Shown here piece by piece: positions 9,362 through 18,314 of a stretch of 64,000 nt of DNA. Each line of letters starts with the position of its first letter. Position 1 is the stretch's first letter. A program made the translations under genes and the position numbers. The stretch comes from Kaistia algarum. Lineage in GTDB: Bacteria > Pseudomonadota > Alphaproteobacteria > Rhizobiales > Kaistiaceae. Where the stretch lies: contig NZ_JAPKNJ010000002.1 of NCBI RefSeq assembly GCF_026343945.1, positions 806,001-870,000 on the forward strand, written 5' to 3'. The notes under the pieces are model-generated. The model worked only from the letters and a program-made list of their open reading frames with translations, was not told the DNA's origin and did no database searches.

Positions 9362-9766
9362 ATGAGTGAAACAGTCGATGTCCCTGGATGGTCAAACCTA
9401 GTCGCTTGGTTTGGCGGGAGGCCAACGTTTCACGATGCCGAGGTCATCAGCCTCGATTTGAGACGGGACCCAGAAGAATCGGTGTTGCGCGTTCACACGT
9501 GGCAAATGACCTCCGATCTCGATGAGCGAGGCTACTTCATCCTCGATCGGCACGTCATCGTTCGCTTCATCCTCGCAGGCATTTCTGCTTTGGAACTGAG
9601 TGAGTGGAGCGCTCAAAACGTCATCTTTGGGCTGGCGCTATCGCGCGACGAGCGTGGCTATCGCATCGAACTTCATTCGATCTTTGGGATAGGCGGCGTA
9701 ATCATCGCCAACAGCCTCCGGGTAGACCACGAAGCTATAGACGGGGCACAAGCTGTTGGCGGTTGA
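9362..9766 (+). CDS. Imm50-like orphan protein
   Basis: A 134-residue soluble protein with a WSNLVAWFGGRPTFHDAEVISLDL N-terminal signature. The FHDAEV block followed by alternating beta-strand sequence (VLRVHTW, RHVIVRFILAG, GYRIELHSIFG) resembles the Imm50 immunity family and related small proteins of polymorphic toxin loci. No toxin gene is adjacent, so an immunity role is inference; orphan immunity genes are common. The ATG at 9362 gives a protein starting MSETVDVPGW; an in-frame upstream opening only extends into the preceding gene region. Base composition is slightly lower in GC than the neighbours, consistent with acquisition. Confidence 0.6.
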   Translation: MSETVDVPGWSNLVAWFGGRPTFHDAEVISLDLRRDPEESVLRVHTWQMTSDLDERGYFILDRHVIVRFILAGISALELSEWSAQNVIFGLALSRDERGYRIELHSIFGIGGVIIANSLRVDHEAIDGAQAVGG

Positions 9767-9954
9767 TCACAATTCGGCCGCGAGAAGGGCCGCAGCGCGA
9801 CGTTCGGGTTCGATCCGGACGGCAATCTGACAACGCTAGCCGAGCCGATCGGCGCACGCCCCTGTCCCTGTGACGCCGATCATATCGCCATCCCGACGGC
9901 TCGAATAGCAACGCCCCGTTCGCGGCCGGAATCGCCGCCGAGCTGGAGGTTGTC

Positions 9955-10482
9955 ATGGTTCGTTCCGCCCTCGCCGTGCTCGCGGCGGTTCTGGCGCTCG
10001 CTCCGCCCGCCGAAGGGCGGACTTTTGACAGCCGCTATTCCCGCTTCGATTATGCGAGTTGCCCGGAGGGCAAGACGCCCGAGCCCGGCATCATCGAGGT
10101 CCGGATCTGCCGCGGGCTGGGGCCGATCGACGTGGTCTGGACGGCCGAGCCGGATAGTTCCGAGGTCAGGTTCGGCACCGATACCCCCGACGAGGTCCTC
10201 GGACTCGGCGACTTCCACGAGGCAGGCGATACGGTCGAATGGCGCCTGCGCAGTCGCAACGGACGGGCCACCGCCATTGCCGCCATCATCCGTTATTGGA
10301 CCGGAACCAATATCGGCCGCCTTGATCGCAGCCGTCTCGTCGTCTACCGGATCGAGCCTTCGGGCCGCTCCTGCGTCATTGGCCTCGTCGATAGCAGCCG
10401 CCCCAATGCCAATGCCGAGGCGCGGCAGATCGCCGATCGCTGGAGTGCCGACTTCGTCTGCGGCGTCTCGGCCCGTCGTTGA
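9955..10482 (+). CDS. Hypothetical secreted protein
   Basis: A 175-residue protein of unknown family. The first 22 residues (MVRSALAVLAAVLALAPPAE) form a signal peptide with a probable cleavage after AEG. The mature part has four cysteines, in SCPEG, RICRG, SCVIG and DFVCG, which could form two disulfides in the periplasm. Blocks such as GLGPIDVVWTAEPDSSEVRFG and a C-terminal QIADRWSADFVCG suggest a compact beta-rich domain. It stands alone between the Imm50-like gene and the nrdJ upstream region. I do not recognise a function. Confidence 0.65.
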   Translation: MVRSALAVLAAVLALAPPAEGRTFDSRYSRFDYASCPEGKTPEPGIIEVRICRGLGPIDVVWTAEPDSSEVRFGTDTPDEVLGLGDFHEAGDTVEWRLRSRNGRATAIAAIIRYWTGTNIGRLDRSRLVVYRIEPSGRSCVIGLVDSSRPNANAEARQIADRWSADFVCGVSARR

Positions 10483-11066
10483 TTCGGGATCCATCCACCG
10501 CTCGACACAGTCCAAACTATTCCGCCTGCCTGTGGAAATAGAGGATAGTCTGAAGCCCGTCGCGTGGCTGTCGTGAAGGCGTCGCAGAGCGCCCGCGGGG
10601 GCGGAACGTCGGAAATCCCGGCTCTTCGCCATGCCCTGCCCGCCCCGACGGGCCGCCGCCCACAGATGCACCTTCCTGTCCAGATGTAGGCGGAAAAGTT
10701 TTGTCGGCTACCATTCCTTGACGCTCTTGTCGGACTCGGCATAGCTTCTGGCTCGTTAGCGTTGGAATGCGCGCCGGAGCGTTTCAGTCCGGATTTTCCA
10801 GGTCTTCACGCGTAATCACGAGGCAGGCGGCGATTGGTGACGATCGCGGCAACGGTGCCTCTTTGTCGTGGATTTCCAGCCTGACGGCTGGTCTGACCGG
10901 GACAGAAACACTATATTTAGAGTTCCTGCGTAAGCTGACCCACAAGATGATGGTTCGGATGAACCAGAGTCGTCAGGTCGCGTTGGACAAGGGCAATGGT
11001 CGGCCTATGATGAGGTCGGCCCGTGGCGGGTTGCTCCCGCTATTGAAGAAAGAGGCTTGGACGAGG
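10483..11066 (+). other. Upstream region of nrdJ
   Basis: These 584 bases hold no convincing gene, although the nrdJ frame stays open for 100 codons upstream. A possible promoter is TTGACG (10718-10723), 17 bases, then ATAGCT (10741-10746). An NrdR-type palindrome lies at 10908-10923. I looked for a cobalamin riboswitch B12 box and did not find one. Confidence 0.45.
10908..10923 (+). promoter_or_regulatory. NrdR box upstream of nrdJ
   Basis: ACACTATATTTAGAGT matches the NrdR operator consensus (ACACTATATATAGTGT) at 14 of 16 positions. NrdR is the ATP/dATP-sensing repressor of ribonucleotide reductase genes. The TATATT inside the box could also be a -10 element. It lies about 145 bases before the nrdJ ATG. 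Functional sites usually come in pairs and I see only one good box. Confidence 0.65.
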
Positions 11067-14000
11067 ATGCGGATCGAACGTCGCTACACCACCGAGGGGC
11101 AGTCTGCCTATGCCGGTATCGAGTTCCGGACGACCAAGAGCGAGATCCGCAATCCGGATGGCTCGGTCGTTTTCCGTCTCGAGGGCATTGCCGTGCCGTC
11201 GAGCTGGAGCCAGGTGGCGGCGGATATCATCGCGCAGAAATACTACCGTAAGGCCGGCGTCCCGGCGCGGTTGAAGCGTGTCGAGGAGAACGACGTCCCC
11301 TCCTTCCTGTGGCGCTCGGTCGCCGACGAGAAGGCCTTGGCCGCCCTCCCTGAGAGCGAGCGCTATGTCGGCGAAGTCGATTCCCGCCAGGTCTTCGACA
11401 GGCTCGCCGGCACCTGGACCTATTGGGGCTGGAAGGGCGGCTATTTCGATAGCGAGACCGACGCGCAGGCCTTCTTCGACGAATTGCGCTTCATGCTGGC
11501 GACGCAGAAGGTGGCGCCGAACAGCCCGCAATGGTTCAACACCGGCCTGCACTGGGCCTATGGCATCGACGGGCCGAGCCAAGGCCATTTCTATGTCGAC
11601 TACAAGACCGGCAAGCTCACCAAGTCGAAGTCGTCCTACGAGCATCCGCAGCCGCATGCCTGCTTCATCCAGGGGGTGAATGACGACCTCGTGAATGAGG
11701 GCGGCATCATGGACCTCTGGGTGCGTGAGGCGCGCCTGTTCAAATATGGCTCCGGCACCGGCTCCAATTTTTCGGCGCTGCGCGGCGAGGGCGAGCGGCT
11801 TTCGGGCGGCGGCAAGTCGTCGGGCCTGATGAGCTTCCTGAAGATCGGCGACCGCGCGGCGGGCGCGATCAAGTCGGGCGGCACGACGCGCCGGGCGGCC
11901 AAGATGGTCGTGGTCAATGCCGACCATCCCGATATCGAGAACTACATCAACTGGAAGGTGCGCGAGGAGCAGAAGGTCGCGGCGCTGGTCACCGGCTCCA
12001 AGATCAATGCGCAACACCTCAAGGCGGTCCTGAAGGCCTGCGTCAATTGTGAGGGCTCGGGCGATGATTGCTTCGACCCAGCCAAGAACCCGGCGCTGAA
12101 GCGCGAGATCCGGGCTGCCAAGAAGGCGATGGTGCCGCAGAACTATATCCTGCGCGTCATCCAGTTCGCCAAGCAGGGCTACACCGACATCGACTTCCCG
12201 ATCTACGACACCGATTGGGACTCGGAAGCCTATCTGACGGTCTCGGGCCAGAATTCGAACAATTCCGTCTCGATCTCGGACGAGTTCCTGCGCGCCGTCG
12301 AGACCGATGGCGACTGGAAGCTGATCCGCCGCACCGACGGCAAGGTCGCCAAGACGCTCAAGGCGCGCGAACTTTGGGAACAGATTGGCTATGCCGCCTG
12401 GGCCTCCGCGGATCCGGGACTGCATTTCAACACCACGATGAACGAGTGGCACACCAGCCCGGCCTCGGGGCGCATCAACGCGTCCAATCCGTGCTCGGAA
12501 TATATGTTCCTCGACGATACGGCCTGCAACCTGGCGTCGCTGAATCTTCTTCAGTTTCGCGCGCCGGATGGCTCCTTCGACGTCGATCATTATGAGCATG
12601 CCTGCCGGCTCTGGACCGTCGTGCTCGAAATCTCGGTGCTGATGGCGCAGTTCCCGTCGAAGGAGATCGCCGAACGCTCGTTCGAGTTCCGCACGCTCGG
12701 CCTCGGCTACGCCAATATTGGCGGCCTCTTGATGACCAACGGCATCCCTTATGACTCGGCTGAAGGCCGCGCCATCTGCGGCGCGCTGACCGCGATCATG
12801 ACCGGCATCGCCTATGCGACCTCGGCCGAGATGGCCAAGGAACTCGGGCCGTTCCCGGGCTTCGCCAAGAACCGCGAGCCCATGCTCAAGGTCATCCGCA
12901 ATCACCGCCGCGCCGCTCATGCCGAGACGCAGGGCTATGAAGGCCTCTCCGTCTTCCCGGTTCCGCTTGACCATGGCTCGCTCAAGGATGCTCGCCTGGG
13001 TGCGCATGCCAAGGCGGCCTGGGACAAGGCGCTGGCGCTTGGCGAGGCCCATGGCTATCGCAATGCGCAGGCGACCGTCGTCGCGCCGACCGGCACGATC
13101 GGCCTCGTCATGGATTGCGACACGACCGGCATCGAGCCAGATTTCGCGCTGGTCAAGTTCAAGAAGCTGGCCGGTGGCGGCTATTTCAAGATCATCAACC
13201 GCGCCGTGCCCGAGGCACTCAGGACGCTTGGCTATGCCGAGCACCAGATCGCCGAGATCGAGGCCTATGCCGTTGGCCATGGCTCGCTGAAGCAGGCGCC
13301 CGGCGTCAACCACACGAGCCTCAAGGCCAAGGGGTTCACCGACGCGGTGCTCGAGAAGCTGGAAGGCACCCTCGCCTCGGCCTTCGATATCAAGTTCGTC
13401 TTCAACAAATGGGCGCTCGGTGAGGAATTCCTCACCTCGATCGGCTTCACCGAAGCGCAGCTGAACGACCCGGCCTTCGAGATCTTAGCCGCGCTCGGCT
13501 TCTCGAAGAAGGAGATCGAGGCGGCGAACATCCATGTCTGCGGCGCGATGACGCTCGAAGGAGCGCCGTTCCTGAAACTGGAGCACTATGCGGTGTTCGA
13601 CTGCGCCAATCCGTGCGGCAAGCTCGGCAAGCGCTATCTCTCGGTCGAGAGCCACATCCGCATGATGGCGGCGGCGCAGCCCTTCATTTCGGGCGCCATC
13701 TCCAAGACCATCAACATGCCCAACGACGCCACGGTGGAAGAGGCGAAGAACGCCTATATGCTGTCGTGGAAGCTGGCGCTGAAGGCCAACGCGCTCTATC
13801 GCGACGGCTCGAAGCTGTCGCAGCCGCTGAATTCGCAGATCCTCGCCGATGACGAGGACGACGCGGAGGAAGCCGCTGAGGCGCTGATGGCGAAGCCCGC
13901 CGCGGCGCGCGCCGAGCAGATCGCGGAGCGGATCGTCGAGCGGATCATCGAGCGCGAGGTGCGCAAGCGCGAGAAGATGCCGGATCGCCGTACGGGTTAC

Positions 14001-14774
14001 ACCCAGAAGGCCAATGTTGGTGGCCACAAGGTCTACCTCCATACCGGCGAATATCGCGACGGCCGCATCGGCGAGATCTTCATCGATATGCACAAGGAGG
14101 GCGCCGCCTTCCGCGCGATGATGAACAATTTCGCCATCGCCATCTCGCTTGGCCTGCAATACGGCGTCCCGCTGGAAGAATATGTCGAGGCCTTCGTGTT
14201 CACGCGCTTCGAGCCGGCCGGCATGGTCACCGGCAATGAGGCGATCAAGAACGCGACGTCGATCCTCGATTATGTGTTCCGTGAACTCGCCGTGTCCTAT
14301 CTCGGACGCAACGATCTGGCCCACGTCATCCCGGACGATAACCACGCGACGTCGATCGGCGGCGGCGACGTCCCGACCAGCAAGCCGGCACAGGTCAGCC
14401 ACGGCCTCGTCCGCGGCAAGACCGAGCGCTTCAAGCTCGTCGACAGCGCCGGTGAATCGAAGGGCGCCGCGGCTACCCCTGCGACCACGTCCTCGACGGT
14501 AACGGCGTTGCGCACGACCAGCCAGGTCGGCAGCACCGCAACGGCGTTCAAGCGCGATCTCGATATCGGGGCAGCGCCTGAGATGATTGTCGGCACGGTC
14601 GAACCCGTTGCGCCTTCCATCGCCCCCAAGATGAAAGCCGCCGAACAGGCCGCCATCGCCCGGATGAAGGGCTATGAGGGCGAAAGCTGCACCGAATGCG
14701 CGAACTTCACGATGGTGCGGAACGGCACCTGTCTGAAGTGCGATACGTGCGGGAATACGAGCGGGTGTAGTTGA
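11067..14774 (+). CDS. nrdJ: Vitamin B12-dependent ribonucleoside-diphosphate reductase
   Basis: A class II reductase of 1235 residues that makes deoxyribonucleotides using adenosylcobalamin as radical source, with or without oxygen. The start [12 protein letters not shown] at 11067 is the conserved N-terminus; AGAGG lies 11 bases upstream. An in-frame opening 100 codons further upstream has no homologous look. Characteristic segments include [27 protein letters not shown], the [16 protein letters not shown] finger-loop region, and [19 protein letters not shown]. The C-terminal tail carries CTEC and CLKCDTCG cysteines, which would shuttle electrons to the active site. A possible NrdR box lies upstream and a hairpin follows the stop. 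Confidence 0.96.
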   Translation: MRIERRYTTEGQSAYAGIEFRTTKSEIRNPDGSVVFRLEGIAVPSSWSQVAADIIAQKYYRKAGVPARLKRVEENDVPSFLWRSVADEKALAALPESERYVGEVDSRQVFDRLAGTWTYWGWKGGYFDSETDAQAFFDELRFMLATQKVAPNSPQWFNTGLHWAYGIDGPSQGHFYVDYKTGKLTKSKSSYEHPQPHACFIQGVNDDLVNEGGIMDLWVREARLFKYGSGTGSNFSALRGEGERLSGGGKSSGLMSFLKIGDRAAGAIKSGGTTRRAAKMVVVNADHPDIENYINWKVREEQKVAALVTGSKINAQHLKAVLKACVNCEGSGDDCFDPAKNPALKREIRAAKKAMVPQNYILRVIQFAKQGYTDIDFPIYDTDWDSEAYLTVSGQNSNNSVSISDEFLRAVETDGDWKLIRRTDGKVAKTLKARELWEQIGYAAWASADPGLHFNTTMNEWHTSPASGRINASNPCSEYMFLDDTACNLASLNLLQFRAPDGSFDVDHYEHACRLWTVVLEISVLMAQFPSKEIAERSFEFRTLGLGYANIGGLLMTNGIPYDSAEGRAICGALTAIMTGIAYATSAEMAKELGPFPGFAKNREPMLKVIRNHRRAAHAETQGYEGLSVFPVPLDHGSLKDARLGAHAKAAWDKALALGEAHGYRNAQATVVAPTGTIGLVMDCDTTGIEPDFALVKFKKLAGGGYFKIINRAVPEALRTLGYAEHQIAEIEAYAVGHGSLKQAPGVNHTSLKAKGFTDAVLEKLEGTLASAFDIKFVFNKWALGEEFLTSIGFTEAQLNDPAFEILAALGFSKKEIEAANIHVCGAMTLEGAPFLKLEHYAVFDCANPCGKLGKRYLSVESHIRMMAAAQPFISGAISKTINMPNDATVEEAKNAYMLSWKLALKANALYRDGSKLSQPLNSQILADDEDDAEEAAEALMAKPAAARAEQIAERIVERIIEREVRKREKMPDRRTGYTQKANVGGHKVYLHTGEYRDGRIGEIFIDMHKEGAAFRAMMNNFAIAISLGLQYGVPLEEYVEAFVFTRFEPAGMVTGNEAIKNATSILDYVFRELAVSYLGRNDLAHVIPDDNHATSIGGGDVPTSKPAQVSHGLVRGKTERFKLVDSAGESKGAAATPATTSSTVTALRTTSQVGSTATAFKRDLDIGAAPEMIVGTVEPVAPSIAPKMKAAEQAAIARMKGYEGESCTECANFTMVRNGTCLKCDTCGNTSGCS

Positions 14775-14790
14775 CATCGACGAGACAATC

Positions 14791-14825
14791 TCTGAGCGTA
14801 CCAACGGATAGTTGGGACGCTCAGA
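14791..14825 (+). terminator. Hairpin between nrdJ and the next gene
   Basis: A 15-base arm (14791-14805) pairs with 14811-14825 with one mismatch, around a five-base loop. It has no T-tract, so it is a weak intrinsic terminator at best. It ends one base before the ATG at 14827 and would bury that gene's ribosome-binding region. Confidence 0.55.
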
Positions 14826-14826
14826 G

Positions 14827-15675
14827 ATGGCCCTTGTCGAAGAAAATATCGTAGTGAAATTCGATGGTCAGCTAGCATCAAGCCATCGACTGCCTGCCTA
14901 CGAAGCAGCACAAAGCTTGTATGGCATCACGCGGTCCATACTCATTCTCACGAACTACCTGCATGAAGGTCGAGTGCGGAGGCGAGACTTCGATGCTCCG
15001 CCATTCCGTTTCGAACTGATAGCGCAGCAACCCGGCAGCTTCGACGCGATACTGCAAATAATAACCGACCCGCAAAATTTAACTGCAGTCGGCGGAGCAA
15101 TAACTACTGGAATTGCAGCAAATTTCATCGGGGACTTTATAAAAAGCCTGCTGAATCGCGGCGTCGGTGGAAAAGCGTCAAGTCAAATTGAGGAAATGGA
15201 ATCCAGAGAGGTTCTTTCTCCGGGCGATCTCAGTGCGCTGGTGGACGCTATCGAGCCGTCCCTGAAGGCGGCGCATACGGTAGTCAATCGAGGGGCCGGA
15301 AGTATTATTATAATAAATGGTGATGGCAATAGCGTAAAATTCGACAGCGCGACCAAGCGGTACTTGCAGACGACAATTGCGGACAATGATCTCAAGACTA
15401 AGTTATTTAGTATAGCGAGCTTCAACGCAAATTCTCGTCAGGGACGAATGTTTGACTTCGAAGTTGGTAAGACGCTCCCCTTCGAGATTGCGAAAGACGC
15501 CGATCGAGACACCTACCAGAATATCATAGACAGCATATCCTCTTATACCTTTCGACGGCTTGGCGATAACCTGAGGTCGTCCATAGCCGTTCAATATAGG
15601 ACCCTGAATTCGATCGAAGGAGATATCAAGAAAGTCATCATCCTTCGGGCTCGCCCGCATATGGGTGACCTTTAA
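14827..15675 (+). CDS. AT-richer orphan protein, function unknown
   Basis: A 282-residue protein, from the ATG MALVEENIVVKFDGQ. A TTG five codons upstream is inside the hairpin. It has an N-terminal region with FDGQLASSHRLPAYEAAQSLYGI, then a glycine-spaced hydrophobic stretch (AVGGAITTGIAANFIGDFIK, near residues 87-106) that could be a membrane helix, a charged segment, and SIIIINGDGNSVKFDSATK, a beta hairpin seen in several uncharacterised accessory proteins. I recognise it only as one of these (DUF7946-like). Base composition and codon use are clearly more AT-rich than nrdJ (many ATA, TTA and AAT codons), indicating horizontal acquisition. It lies next to a toxin-antitoxin pair. Confidence 0.7.
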   Translation: MALVEENIVVKFDGQLASSHRLPAYEAAQSLYGITRSILILTNYLHEGRVRRRDFDAPPFRFELIAQQPGSFDAILQIITDPQNLTAVGGAITTGIAANFIGDFIKSLLNRGVGGKASSQIEEMESREVLSPGDLSALVDAIEPSLKAAHTVVNRGAGSIIIINGDGNSVKFDSATKRYLQTTIADNDLKTKLFSIASFNANSRQGRMFDFEVGKTLPFEIAKDADRDTYQNIIDSISSYTFRRLGDNLRSSIAVQYRTLNSIEGDIKKVIILRARPHMGDL

Positions 15676-15840
15676 TGCGACATCCAAGGGGCCATGGCTT
15701 CACTGCACGGGCGAGTTACTCCACGCGGAACGCTTCGTACCCTCCAACTTCCTGCACCAGGGTGAACCGAGAGGTTGCGCGGGGCGGCCGGCAGCGGGGC
15801 ACGCAAACAACGCGTCGGCCCGCATCCCCTCCTTGCCACC

Positions 15841-15877
15841 CCGGCCATATGCCCCTATCTTACCGGCATATAGCCGG
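15841..15877 (+). promoter_or_regulatory. Candidate operator of the RES-Xre module
   Basis: A 13-base inverted repeat, CCGGCCATATGCC (15841-15853) and GGCATATAGCCGG (15865-15877), has one mismatch and an 11-base spacer. It ends nine bases before the antitoxin ATG. Autorepression through upstream palindromes is usual for Xre-type antitoxins, so this is the likely operator; a promoter probably overlaps it. Confidence 0.6.
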
Positions 15878-15886
15878 AGCGCATTC

Positions 15887-16315
15887 ATGACCATCCAGCA
15901 TGCCATCGAGATCGTCGGCGGTAGTGTCGCCCTTGGGCATTCCGTTCGGAGCGGTAGGGAGCTCGTGGCCGCGATGCGGGACGGACTGCCTGTCGGCGCC
16001 GTCGAGCATGTTATCGCCAGCGGGCGGCTGAGCCTCGCCGAACTCGACCAGGTCGTCCTTCCCCGCAAGACGCTCTCCCATCGCCGGAAGATCGGCACGC
16101 TGACGCCGGACCAGTCCGACCGGCTGATGCGGACCGCACGGGTGATCGCGGCGGCGGAGGAGACCTTCGGCTCGCAGGAGAAGGCGGCGACATGGCTGCG
16201 CCGCCCGACGACGGCACTTGGCGGCGACACGCCGCTTTCGCTGCTCGACACATCCGAAGGCGCGCTCATCGTCGAAGATCTGCTCGCTCGCATCGATCAC
16301 GGCCTCGCGGCCTGA
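15887..16315 (+). CDS. Xre/MbcA/ParS-type antitoxin (DUF2384)
   Basis: A 142-residue antitoxin of the RES-Xre class. The N-terminal part has a helix-turn-helix-like region (GLPVGAVEHVIASGRLSLAEL). The C-terminal DUF2384 domain shows LTPDQSDRLMRTARVIAAAEETFG, then a WLRRPTTALGGDTPLSLLDTSEG segment that normally docks in the toxin active site. It is expected to neutralise the adjacent toxin and repress the operon. The ATG follows the palindrome at 15841-15877; a longer in-frame reading begins upstream of the palindrome and is not favoured. The toxin starts 10 bases after this stop. Confidence 0.9.
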   Translation: MTIQHAIEIVGGSVALGHSVRSGRELVAAMRDGLPVGAVEHVIASGRLSLAELDQVVLPRKTLSHRRKIGTLTPDQSDRLMRTARVIAAAEETFGSQEKAATWLRRPTTALGGDTPLSLLDTSEGALIVEDLLARIDHGLAA

Positions 16316-16325
16316 GGATCGTTTC

Positions 16326-16772
16326 TTGGCGATCGTCTGGCGCATCTGCCGCACGCCCTATGCCGATCTGACCGGCGAGGGAGCCCGCCGCCTTGGCGGA
16401 CGCTGGAATTCGCCGGGCGTCCCGATGGTCTACGCGGCGGAAGCGGCAGCGCTGGCCGTTCTCGAAGTGCGCGTTCATCTCGACCTGACGCCAGACCTCT
16501 TGCCAGACGATTTTGAACTGATCGGCATCGATGTCGGCGACGCGGCGACGGAAACGGTATCGGCCTTGCCGGAAGATCCGCAGGCCGTCGGCGATCGTTG
16601 GGCTCGGAACGAGGCAACGGCCGTTCTTCGCGTACCCTCTGCGATCGTGCCGGAAAGCGCCAATTGGCTCCTCAATCCGCGTCATCCAAGCGCCTCGTCC
16701 TTCCGCATCGCCCATCGGCGGCACTTTCAGTTCGATACGAGGCTCTGGCGACCCTTTGCCCCAACGCGCTGA
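16326..16772 (+). CDS. RES-domain toxin (NAD+-degrading family)
   Basis: A 148-residue RES toxin named for its conserved Arg, Glu and Ser residues. Characterised members (MbcT, ParT and the Pseudomonas putida RES toxin) deplete or use NAD+. It begins MAIVWRICRTPYAD, with the GGRWNSPGVPMVYAAE block containing the arginine, EVRVHLD containing the glutamate, and NPRHPSASSFRI near the C-terminus containing the serine. No ATG fits; a TTG at 16326 lies 8 bases after TGAGGA, which overlaps the antitoxin stop. This arrangement implies translational coupling, with antitoxin made first. All three signature residues appear present, so the toxin is probably active. Confidence 0.9.
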   Translation: MAIVWRICRTPYADLTGEGARRLGGRWNSPGVPMVYAAEAAALAVLEVRVHLDLTPDLLPDDFELIGIDVGDAATETVSALPEDPQAVGDRWARNEATAVLRVPSAIVPESANWLLNPRHPSASSFRIAHRRHFQFDTRLWRPFAPTR

Positions 16773-17512
16773 AGCTGCCCAGCACCACCCTCCCCGCCGA
16801 CTGCCGCCGCCAGGTTTCTCCGAAGAGGTCGCGCGGGGCGGCCGGGTGCCGGTGCGCGGGCGGCGCGCCGACGGTGAATTCGATAGGTTAGCCCGATCCG
16901 CCCGTGACCGGGCAGCCGGCGCCCCGCGCCGGTGAGTTTTACAGCCGGTGCCGATGGACCGTGGGTGTTTCGTTGCTGGGTCACCCGGCGGCAATTCCCA
17001 CGCATGAGCCCTCCCTCGCGGAAGAGGCCTCAGCGCCCGCCGCTGGCCCGCGTACACGGAGCCCGGCGCATCGGATTCCCGGCCGCCGTGACGATCAGGC
17101 TCGTTACGCCCGCCCCTCACAGCCCGCCGAACCCCACCCGCAAACGGAACGACCGGTTCGCCCTCTTCGGTGGGCAGGGGTGACGACGAGTATACTTCCG
17201 GTTGTGGCGGGCGGGGATAGATTTATTTGATTGTGCTGCGAAGCCAGGGCGTTACGCCCCCTGAGCCACGGTCACAGCCTTAACCCGCCCCTGGAGCACG
17301 GGTCGAAAACGCGTCTATGGCGTTTTCGGGGCGGGGGCACCGACGGATAGGCCAGTCTCAGGCCCCGATAGCCATCCTCGCACCTTTCCGACGTCCGAAG
17401 CTACCCCCGCCCCGAAAGGGCTTTTCACTTTCGACCCGCCCTCAAGGGGCGGTTGAGGCGCCGTGCCCGCCGGTGCAGAGGTCTCAACCTCCAAGATGGC
17501 GTCCCATGAATC
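16773..17512. other. Non-coding stretch between RES toxin and phasin genes
   Basis: About 740 bases with no credible gene on either strand; open frames are low-complexity, rich in Arg, Pro and Gly. The first part (16773-17200) is very GC-rich. An AT-rich patch at 17217-17235 is followed by a strongly self-complementary segment at 17282-17455, listed separately. Confidence 0.5.
17282..17455. repeat. Long interrupted inverted repeat, possible structured RNA
   Basis: The left arm (about 17282-17340) and right arm (about 17400-17455) match in two blocks when one is reversed: CCGCCCCT..GAG..CGGGTCGAAA and TTTCGGGGCGGGGG. The arms are separated by about 60 bases. The left arm also holds its own hairpin, GAAAACGC/GCGTTTTC. 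No coding potential fits it. It could be an untranslated RNA, a foldback mobile-element remnant or a long leader or trailer. Confidence 0.5.
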
Positions 17513-17537
17513 AAAAAGCCCGGCACGAGCCGGGCTT
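17513..17537 (-). terminator. Intrinsic terminator of the phasin gene
   Basis: Read on the minus strand, AAGCCCGGC, a four-base loop and GCCGGGCTT are followed by TTT, giving a nine-pair stem with a five-T run. It lies 23 bases beyond the phasin stop and is a textbook rho-independent terminator. Confidence 0.85.
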
Positions 17538-17560
17538 CGGTAGCTGCGAGCGCGGAGCTC

Positions 17561-17893
17561 TTACTTCGGGAACTTGCCGAAGACGCCTTCATACGGCTTG
17601 TAGGCTTCCTTGGCGAACTCGGTCCACATCGAGGTGAGCTTCGTCATCTCTCCGACATAGCCCTCATAGGCCGATTTGGCGTATTCGCTCTGCACTTCAA
17701 CGGCCTTCTCGATGCTCTTGGCTGCCATGAGCTTTTCGAGCGCGGCGGTGCCGGATTCGAAGCTCTTCTTCGAGTAGTCGGCCGCCTCGACCGCGATCGC
17801 CTGGACGCCCTTGCCGAAGGAATCGAAGCTCTTCATCGTGAGGTCGATATTGTCTTTCGAGGCCTTCTGAACGCTATCGAAACCGTTGATCAT
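17561..17893 (-). CDS. Phasin (Phasin_2 family)
   Basis: A 110-residue amphipathic helical protein that coats polyhydroxyalkanoate granules. It shows the alphaproteobacterial phasin pattern: MINGFDSVQKASKDNID, then KSFDSFGKGVQAIAVEAADYSKKSFE, and KSIEKAVEVQSEYAKSAYEGYV, ending FAKEAYKPYEG. The sequence is almost wholly helical with heptad-like spacing. The ATG at 17891-17893 follows a strong GGAGG at 6 bases; an upstream in-frame start would bypass that site. It has its own promoter and terminator, so it is monocistronic. No PHA synthase gene is in the window. Confidence 0.93.
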   Translation of the reverse strand: MINGFDSVQKASKDNIDLTMKSFDSFGKGVQAIAVEAADYSKKSFESGTAALEKLMAAKSIEKAVEVQSEYAKSAYEGYVGEMTKLTSMWTEFAKEAYKPYEGVFGKFPK

Positions 17894-17945
17894 GTACCAA
17901 CCTCCACAACAGCGCCGGCCCAATCGCCTGTCCGCCCACGCATTC

Positions 17946-17973
17946 TATTTAGGCGCCGCAACATAAAAGTCAA
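17946..17973 (-). promoter_or_regulatory. Promoter of the phasin gene
   Basis: On the minus strand TTGACT (17968-17973) and TAAATA (17946-17951) are spaced by 16 bases, about 50 bases before the ATG. A TGC-rich patch (TGCTGCGCTGCA, 17981-17992) lies just upstream. Such TGC-rich sites bind the PHB-responsive repressor PhaR in Paracoccus, so PhaR control is possible but inferred. Confidence 0.6.
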
Positions 17974-18266
17974 GCAAAATTGCTGCGCTGCACCATGGCC
18001 CAAATTGCCGCCGCCGCGCTTTGCCGTGACGAAGCGCCCCAAATCGGGAATGATGAAATTTGTCGACCTTTACCGATTCGTAACGGCGTTTCCTTAGCCT
18101 TTGTTGGTGATCGGCGGACGGTGACGCGTCAGCGTCGCGAGAGTCCAGAAAGCCGAGCGGAAGCCAGGACGTCCTGCCGCCCCTCCCCGGCCAAGCAGGG
18201 TTTTCGTCGCGGCGTCGGCTCTGCCCAAAAAATGCTCCGGTCATGGTATTGTTTTGATGCGGGCAC

Positions 18267-18290
18267 CTTGGCCGGATGCAGCCGGCCAAG
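18267..18290 (+). promoter_or_regulatory. Perfect inverted repeat before the D,D-carboxypeptidase gene
   Basis: CTTGGCCGG (18267-18275) and CCGGCCAAG (18282-18290) form a perfect 9-bp inverted repeat around six bases. An in-frame ATG at 18276 falls in the loop, so translation is more likely to begin at 18315. It could be an operator or a leader hairpin. Confidence 0.5.
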
Positions 18291-18314
18291 CGAGGCGTGG
18301 AGATATTGTTCGAC

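Noticed and set aside
9767..9954. Short open stretch after the Imm50-like stop, containing FGFDPDGNL
   Set aside because: It has no start codon and no clear homology, so it is mentioned only as a possible remnant and not called a gene.
10767..11066. Upstream in-frame extension of nrdJ by 100 codons
   Set aside because: The family N-terminus [11 protein letters not shown] is at 11067, and the extension contains the NrdR-like box and promoter-like sequence.
10483..11066. Possible cobalamin riboswitch before nrdJ
   Set aside because: I looked for the B12 box and flanking conserved segments and did not find them.
11040..13313. 757-codon open frame on the minus strand opposite nrdJ
   Set aside because: It is antisense to a full-length, motif-complete nrdJ; the composition is the usual GC-rich complementary-frame artefact with no family resemblance.
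16773..17280. Possible genes in the GC-rich stretch after the RES toxin
   Set aside because: Open frames on both strands are short, Arg/Pro-rich and lack ribosome-binding sites or family resemblance.
18276..18314. Upstream ATG of the D,D-carboxypeptidase
   Set aside because: It lies in the loop of a perfect inverted repeat and would place 13 extra residues before the signal peptide.
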